Part shown: one piece after another, positions 59,599-64,000 of the stretch | How positions within the stretch are numbered: position 1 is the stretch's first letter | How the letters are laid out: every line of letters starts with the position of its first letter | From: Microcyclospora pomicola | Taxonomy: Eukaryota; Ascomycota; Dothideomycetes; Capnodiales | Assembly (NCBI GenBank): GCA_002786065.1 | Contig: NHNY01000018.1 | Coordinates: 1-64,000 of the forward strand | Direction of reading: 5' to 3' | DNA: 64,000 nucleotides | Notes under the pieces: model-generated | Database searches by the model: none | What the model saw: the letters and a program-made list of their open reading frames with translations, nothing else | What the model was told of the DNA's origin: nothing | Made by a program: the position numbers and the translations under genes

Positions 59599-60501
59599 AT
59601 GGCACATCATCCCCCCGCACAGCAGGCATTCTACCTCAGCAATGGACCAGATCGCCCACCAGTTATCCATAGCTTGTTCGAGCCGTCGACCAAGACCTGG
59701 CAATACATCGTCGTGGATCCGTCGACATTGCACTGTGTGATCATCGATCCGGTGTGTGGGGAGACTCCAGGCGAGAGCGGGCTCACGACGAAAGCGGCGG
59801 ATGCAGTCCTGAACATCGTCCGGAAGCACGGCTACATTGTCGATCAGCTGCTCGAGACGCAATCGGCAGCCTCGCAGCCTCGTTCGGCGGTCTGGTATCT
59901 ACGGATGCAACTCGCCAGCACGCAGAGCTCTGCACCCCGGGTCGGTGCCAACGGCGCAGTCTCGGTGATTGAGCGGCTGTTCCAGCGCAAGTATGGCGGT
60001 CAGAAACAGCTTATGACTGCGTTCACGGACCCTTTCGAGAACAATCAGGCACTCCTTGTCGGCAGGATGCGTCTCTACAAGCGACATGTCCCTGGCTTCC
60101 AAACCCCACATCAGTGCATGTTCGTCACGGGCTCGCAAGCATTTGGTGCACAGACAGTCGCCATGATCGAGAAGCCTTCGAAGATTGCATCCCAAGACAT
60201 GATATCGAGGGAGACGGCGAAAGAGGCAGACAATCAACTCTGGTCCTCGATGCAGACGATCCTGTCGCTACCCGAGGAGACCAAACTATATCACAGTTCT
60301 GGCGATGCGGACACAACATCGACGGAGCCATTTCACACCGTCGGTCAATGCAGAGAGATGAATGACTATGTCGGGCTCGGATTGAACGAGTTCTTGCTGA
60401 GACGAGAAGGCGAGCGAAGATCGTTAGTACTTGCAGAGCAAGCCATGAAGCCTCGGCATTCTTCTAGTCGATACACGCAGATTCGCGATGAGCATTTATG
60501 A
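59599..60501 (+). CDS. Metallo-beta-lactamase-fold protein lacking the metal-binding motifs (probable pseudoenzyme)
   Basis: Single-exon frame of 300 residues from the first ATG of the frame. Residues 24-86 are a close match to fungal persulfide dioxygenase/ETHE1-type MBL proteins (H-S-L-F-E-P-S-T-x-T-W-Q-Y-I-V, then V-I-I-D-P-V, then V-D-x-L-L-E-T). At 87-93, where the family has T-H-A-H-A-D-H, this protein has T-Q-S-A-A-S-Q. The downstream ligand sites also differ: H-V-P-G-F-Q-T-P at 163-170 instead of the H-T-P-G-H-T-P block, and G-A-Q-T at 183-186 instead of G-D-T. The fold segments and L-P-E-E-T-K-L-Y remain. There is no internal stop and composition is normal, so it seems to be a maintained non-metal protein, or a very recent loss. 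Regulatory or structural role is inference. Confidence 0.75.
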   Translation: MAHHPPAQQAFYLSNGPDRPPVIHSLFEPSTKTWQYIVVDPSTLHCVIIDPVCGETPGESGLTTKAADAVLNIVRKHGYIVDQLLETQSAASQPRSAVWYLRMQLASTQSSAPRVGANGAVSVIERLFQRKYGGQKQLMTAFTDPFENNQALLVGRMRLYKRHVPGFQTPHQCMFVTGSQAFGAQTVAMIEKPSKIASQDMISRETAKEADNQLWSSMQTILSLPEETKLYHSSGDADTTSTEPFHTVGQCREMNDYVGLGLNEFLLRREGERRSLVLAEQAMKPRHSSSRYTQIRDEHL

Positions 60502-60993
60502 TAGACGTCGCTACGATTCAATCGAGCGTCACGGCATTGGCGTTGATCCCGGGGTTACCATCAAAAATATAGAGACAGGTCTTCGTGATGCTTGCAAAAC
60601 TACCTGACCACAATGCTGGTGCCCGTTCAGGGTTTGTAAGAGCAAGTTCGTTCGTTATGTCGTTTGACGTATACTTGTCGGGCCTGTGGTAGAGATAGCA
60701 AAACGTGGTATTTGAATCAGCACAATTTTCGTAACGTCGAGAAATGCTATGGGTTGCCTTGCCGATGGGAATTGTCGAGAGACAAACACAGAGTTTTCGT
60801 CATCCGATGCAGGAACATATACAGCCTGAACTAAAATGACCTAGTGGAGATTCGAGGTTAAGGCGGCATTACCAATAGATCGCAAAAGCGAATAGTCGTA
60901 CAAATGTGGGAGGAGCAGGCTGACCAAACGCAGCTACTAAGCATGCATCAGTGAGCCCAGATCAGACGGTGAACGTCCGGCGCAGTGAAACCA
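60502..60993. other. Intergenic region, convergent MBL-fold and Zn2Cys6 genes
   Basis: 492 bp of ordinary composition without coding signal. It should hold the two 3' UTRs. Confidence 0.5.
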
Positions 60994-62730
60994 TCATCTC
61001 ATTGAAATTGAGCCAAAGTCCGACGGAACTGCCGGGAACTCATCCTGCAGAACGCCAGGGGAGAAGAGATCGAACCAGGACATTGCACTCGCTGACTGGG
61101 CAAGATCCATTTCGCTACCACTCCCGGTACTGGAGTTCGTTGCTGTCGGTATGATCCGGGGCGTAAAGACTGTCTCCGCAACCGTACGAAGCTGAGCTAC
61201 AGCTCTATGAGCCACAGCCCATTTCTCACCCAAGCGTTTAAGGACACCTACCATCAGTACCACCCTATCGCGGTGCTGCTGAAGACACTGGTGCTCGCAT
61301 GCCATATTGTGAGTAGAGGCTGCTGCAAGTTGGACGATGCATCCGAGTATCAGCGCACAAGTAAAGAACGGGGAGTGTTCCAAGAGCTCGCATGGAACAG
61401 CAGCCAGATTTGATATCTCTTTTGACGCGGCGATCGCTTTGACCGTATGCTGACTAGAGGTAGGGGTCAACGGCGTATGGCTCTTGGCGCATGCGATGCT
61501 GGCTGCAGAAGGCACCGTAGCAGGTAGATCGCTACGTGGGAAGTGGAGGAATATGCTGGCACAGAGGATCATGAAGTGTGCCTGGAAGAGTAATTGGTCA
61601 ACCTCGCCCGAAGCACTGATAACCTCCGTTCCAGACTCTGGTAGATGATATTTCCAGCTAGCGATGGCGTTGTCAACGCTCTGTATAGTGTCGATAAAGC
61701 CGTCGTCGTAAGGAGTCAGCAGTGACACCCTTTCGACGATCCGAACAGCCTCGATTCGGTAGCAGTACGATGAGAATGTGGTCAAGCTGAACCCGAAGAC
61801 TCTTGCATCGAACGCTTGTAGATCCGGCCGTAGGTACGAGACTTCCACACTGCCAAATTCCTTTTGACTGCCAGGCAGTAGTGGGAGCGTTCTGACACCA
61901 GAAGTCGTAAATTTTGGTCGCCGATGTAGAGCAGCCACATACGCATCGACGACGTACAGCTCCCACCAGGTTCTTCGAACACTTTCCTCTTGATGAGGAT
62001 CTGAGGGAGCATGGTCGAATGCGAAATTTGGCAGGTTCATTCCGAGAGTCAGCGCAATTCGTGCGGCGCGAGATATACATATCTCCGCTTCTTTGGTCTG
62101 ATGCCGTGCGTGGAGAATGATCGTGTACAAGACTAGAGCTTGGACTCGATGAACGTGTGGGCTGTCTGAATCACTCGACATCGCGAGGGATACTGCTTCT
62201 TGCAAAGCGATCGGAATTGCGGCGTTCGACGCATAATGTTGGCCAATGTAGCAGATGACCAGCTTGAGATCATCGGGAATCTGACTGGTAGCATAGAAAG
62301 CTTGAGGCACCAGGATTGGATGGGCAGGCCAGAATCGCTTGTAGAACAGATTGACCAGAGATCGAGTCTCGGCATCAGACAAACACGGTGAAGAGGGCGC
62401 ACATGCTGGGGTTGTATGCTGTGCCGTGATACCTGATGAAGGCGTTGTTGGTTGATAAGAGAGTCCGGCGGGTTGCTCGGAGCTGTCGAATGTGGCGTCG
62501 CTTGCTGCTGACGCTTGCTGTGTGTGTGGTGTCGGCGGCCCATTCGCAGACACCTGCCTATTCGTCGTCTTCCGCCGTGCTAGACCCCGACGTGATGGAG
62601 TGTATTCGCATACAAGGACCTGCGCAAAACACCGGCCGCAGATGGGTGAGGCGGCATCGCATCTGATGTGTTTGCGTCGGCATTCGGCGCAAGCGACTCG
62701 AGACGGCTTTTCGACTCGATGGGAGTCCAT
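60994..62730 (-). CDS. Zn2Cys6 fungal transcription factor
   Basis: Single-exon frame of 578 residues starting ATG at 62730. The binuclear zinc cluster is complete: C14-x2-C17-x6-C24-x6-C31-x2-C34-x6-C41, with the usual basic R-R-K-H-I-R. A Pro/Ser/Thr-rich linker (50-130) leads to a fungal-specific regulatory domain (about 135-420, with E-x-x-R-R-x-W-W-E-L-Y, the hallmark of the PF04082-type middle region). The C-terminus has Asp/Ser/Phe-rich patches that could be an activation domain. It binds DNA in the nucleus, usually at CGG triplets. Its position next to the MBL-fold and ABC transporter genes suggests it may regulate them (inference). Confidence 0.93.
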   Translation of the reverse strand: MDSHRVEKPSRVACAECRRKHIRCDAASPICGRCFAQVLVCEYTPSRRGLARRKTTNRQVSANGPPTPHTQQASAASDATFDSSEQPAGLSYQPTTPSSGITAQHTTPACAPSSPCLSDAETRSLVNLFYKRFWPAHPILVPQAFYATSQIPDDLKLVICYIGQHYASNAAIPIALQEAVSLAMSSDSDSPHVHRVQALVLYTIILHARHQTKEAEICISRAARIALTLGMNLPNFAFDHAPSDPHQEESVRRTWWELYVVDAYVAALHRRPKFTTSGVRTLPLLPGSQKEFGSVEVSYLRPDLQAFDARVFGFSLTTFSSYCYRIEAVRIVERVSLLTPYDDGFIDTIQSVDNAIASWKYHLPESGTEVISASGEVDQLLFQAHFMILCASIFLHFPRSDLPATVPSAASIACAKSHTPLTPTSSQHTVKAIAASKEISNLAAVPCELLEHSPFFTCALILGCIVQLAAASTHNMACEHQCLQQHRDRVVLMVGVLKRLGEKWAVAHRAVAQLRTVAETVFTPRIIPTATNSSTGSGSEMDLAQSASAMSWFDLFSPGVLQDEFPAVPSDFGSISMR

Positions 62731-64000
62731 GCCACTATGCCGAGCTAATCACGTACTGGAACCTTCAGCAAGTCAGGAGATGTAGGGAAGTGTGATGTCA
62801 AAGCTTCATGACTTTGATATATATCTTTATTATTGGAGAAGTTCGGCATTCCGGGGAGAGAGGACGTTAGGTCGGTGCCAGCTTCTGCTTACGGCAAGTA
62901 CAGGCGACTACAACAGACCTTAGTCCCCGGGCTGCCTATCAAGAATCCACCTGGATCAGTCGCTGTCCGGAGTTACTCGGCATCATGTGTGAGATATTCA
63001 CTATGAAATCAAGAACGGACTTGGGATTGACATACTGAGTCGTTGATCGTGTAGAGCATTTGAAGAAGGGCAAACCCTGACACAACATAACGTTACGCGA
63101 AGACGGATGGATGATGTGTATGACATTAGCGCTACAACAACAATTGTTCTCCTTCCATCGTCCCTACGATCAGTAAAGGAACAAGCACGCGGCATCGTAC
63201 ACTTAACGATCGAGAGGTGTGATAGAGTAAGGATATATACAGTATAATAGAGATATAAGGCAGAATAGACGTGTATATAGCAGAATAGAAGAACGTGTAG
63301 GGGAGTAGATGTGTATACAGTAGAATAGAAGAACATGTAGAGGGTGGATAGGCATATAGCAGAATAGAAATGTATGTAGCAGAGCAATGGTTTCATTAAT
63401 TTGGAATCAGCTCAACGAATCCCTCAAACCTGTCATCAAGATTCCCCTGTTCCTAGCCATGTCCCTCAGCAGCAGCAATCTTTGCAACCTAGGTTGCAGT
63501 CAGCTTCAGGCACTGATCTTTGCCTGGCCCTCTGATTGTCCAAGTCCTTCACCCTTTTCCTCTGATCTTTGGCTGGGAGGGCCTCATTACAATCTCTAGG
63601 TGGCCCGATCCCCAGCACATGTTCTAGAGTGCTATCAAGGTCATGTAGTCAAACGAGTTCTGACCTTGGAGCTGTGTGGGATGGATGCCAGCAAGAATTA
63701 TCTGCTATCTGACCATTGTTTCTACATCGCAAGCAGCACTTATGTCCAGAACTAGCCGTACATCATGACATCCACAGAGGAGAATCCCAGGGAGAGCCCC
63801 CCCTGGCAGTCTCGACGTGGAACCACTGTACACCTCCCATAGCATGTACGCTCGAATACATCCCCAATACATGCTATCGCGGTAGTCTCGTGGTAGGGAA
63901 ACGCAGTATGCCGTATTCGCGCCAGCAGAAATGGGACCAAGCGTGCCAAACGGGCATAGACCTCGTAAATGATGGGAACCTTGACTCAGTACGGTTGTAT
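62731..64000. other. 3' end of window, no gene recognised
   Basis: The first ~300 bp is the regulator's promoter. The rest contains a minisatellite (63228-63385) and short frames with no domain. A transposon remnant cannot be excluded but no motif supports one. Confidence 0.45.
63228..63385. repeat. Degenerate minisatellite, ~40-bp unit
   Basis: Three to four imperfect copies of a unit containing ATAGCAGAATAGAAGAAC and GTGTA(T/C) segments. Probably variable in length between isolates. Confidence 0.7.

Noticed and set aside
63001-63396. 131-codon Tyr/Ser/Thr-rich frame on the minus strand
   Set aside because: It runs through the minisatellite and its composition is that of the repeat. No motif.
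1-64000. tRNA genes, rRNA and CRISPR arrays
   Set aside because: No B-box-like GGTTCGANTCC with matching A box, no rRNA-like sequence and no regular spaced direct repeats were found by eye. CRISPR is not expected in a eukaryote.

Overview
The window looks like nuclear DNA of a filamentous ascomycete (Pezizomycotina, most likely a Dothideomycete). Evidence: short introns (50-114 nt) with GT..AG ends, a class IV chitin synthase, Zn2Cys6 and CYP proteins of fungal type, hAT and Fot1/pogo transposons, Ty3/gypsy chromoviruses, and heavy C-to-T / G-to-A decay inside repeats that looks like repeat-induced point mutation (RIP). Organism assignment is inference; no rRNA or other taxonomic marker is present.

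Layout. 1-850: 3' end of an hAT transposon. 850-4434: RIP-decayed island with an integrase-core-like remnant (minus) and a 2.1-kb Fot1/pogo transposon with clear TIRs. 4553-26097: gene-rich block: P450 (+), an unrecognised protein with a duplicated domain (+), a coiled-coil/AT-hook protein (-), eIF4A (-, 4 exons), F-box/JmjC protein (+, 2 exons), FAH-family hydrolase (-, 2 exons), class IV chitin synthase (-, 2 exons) and, facing away from it, an Skt5/Chs4-like Sel1-repeat protein (+, 2 exons). 27.0-54.4 kb: AT-rich island filled by three LTR retroelements. Two are copies of one chromovirus family in opposite orientation, 57 bp apart (27293-34454 minus; 34512-53879 plus). The second is split by a 12.2-kb gypsy element of another family (37788-49950). 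All three have LTR pairs and exact 5-bp target duplications. 54555-62730: a second gene block: multi-pass membrane protein (+), ABCG half-transporter (-, 5 exons), a metallo-beta-lactamase-fold protein without its metal ligands (+), and a Zn2Cys6 regulator (-). 62731-64000: no gene recognised; one minisatellite.

How genes may work together. Chitin synthase IV (Chs3 type) and the Skt5-like protein are an enzyme/activator pair known from yeast, here sharing a 2.1-kb divergent intergenic region. The ABC transporter, MBL-fold protein and Zn2Cys6 regulator may be an export/response mini-cluster. eIF4A and the JmjC gene share a 0.5-kb divergent promoter.

Most noteworthy: (i) an intact MBL-fold reading frame whose metal-binding signature is replaced throughout; (ii) the duplicated-domain gene, with a third partial domain in frame after one UAG; (iii) a long antisense open-frame region at the same place in both chromovirus copies; (iv) the 7-kb inverted retroelement pair with a nested insertion; (v) the divergent chitin synthase/activator pair. 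Exon structures were worked out by eye from frame, splice consensus and family conservation.
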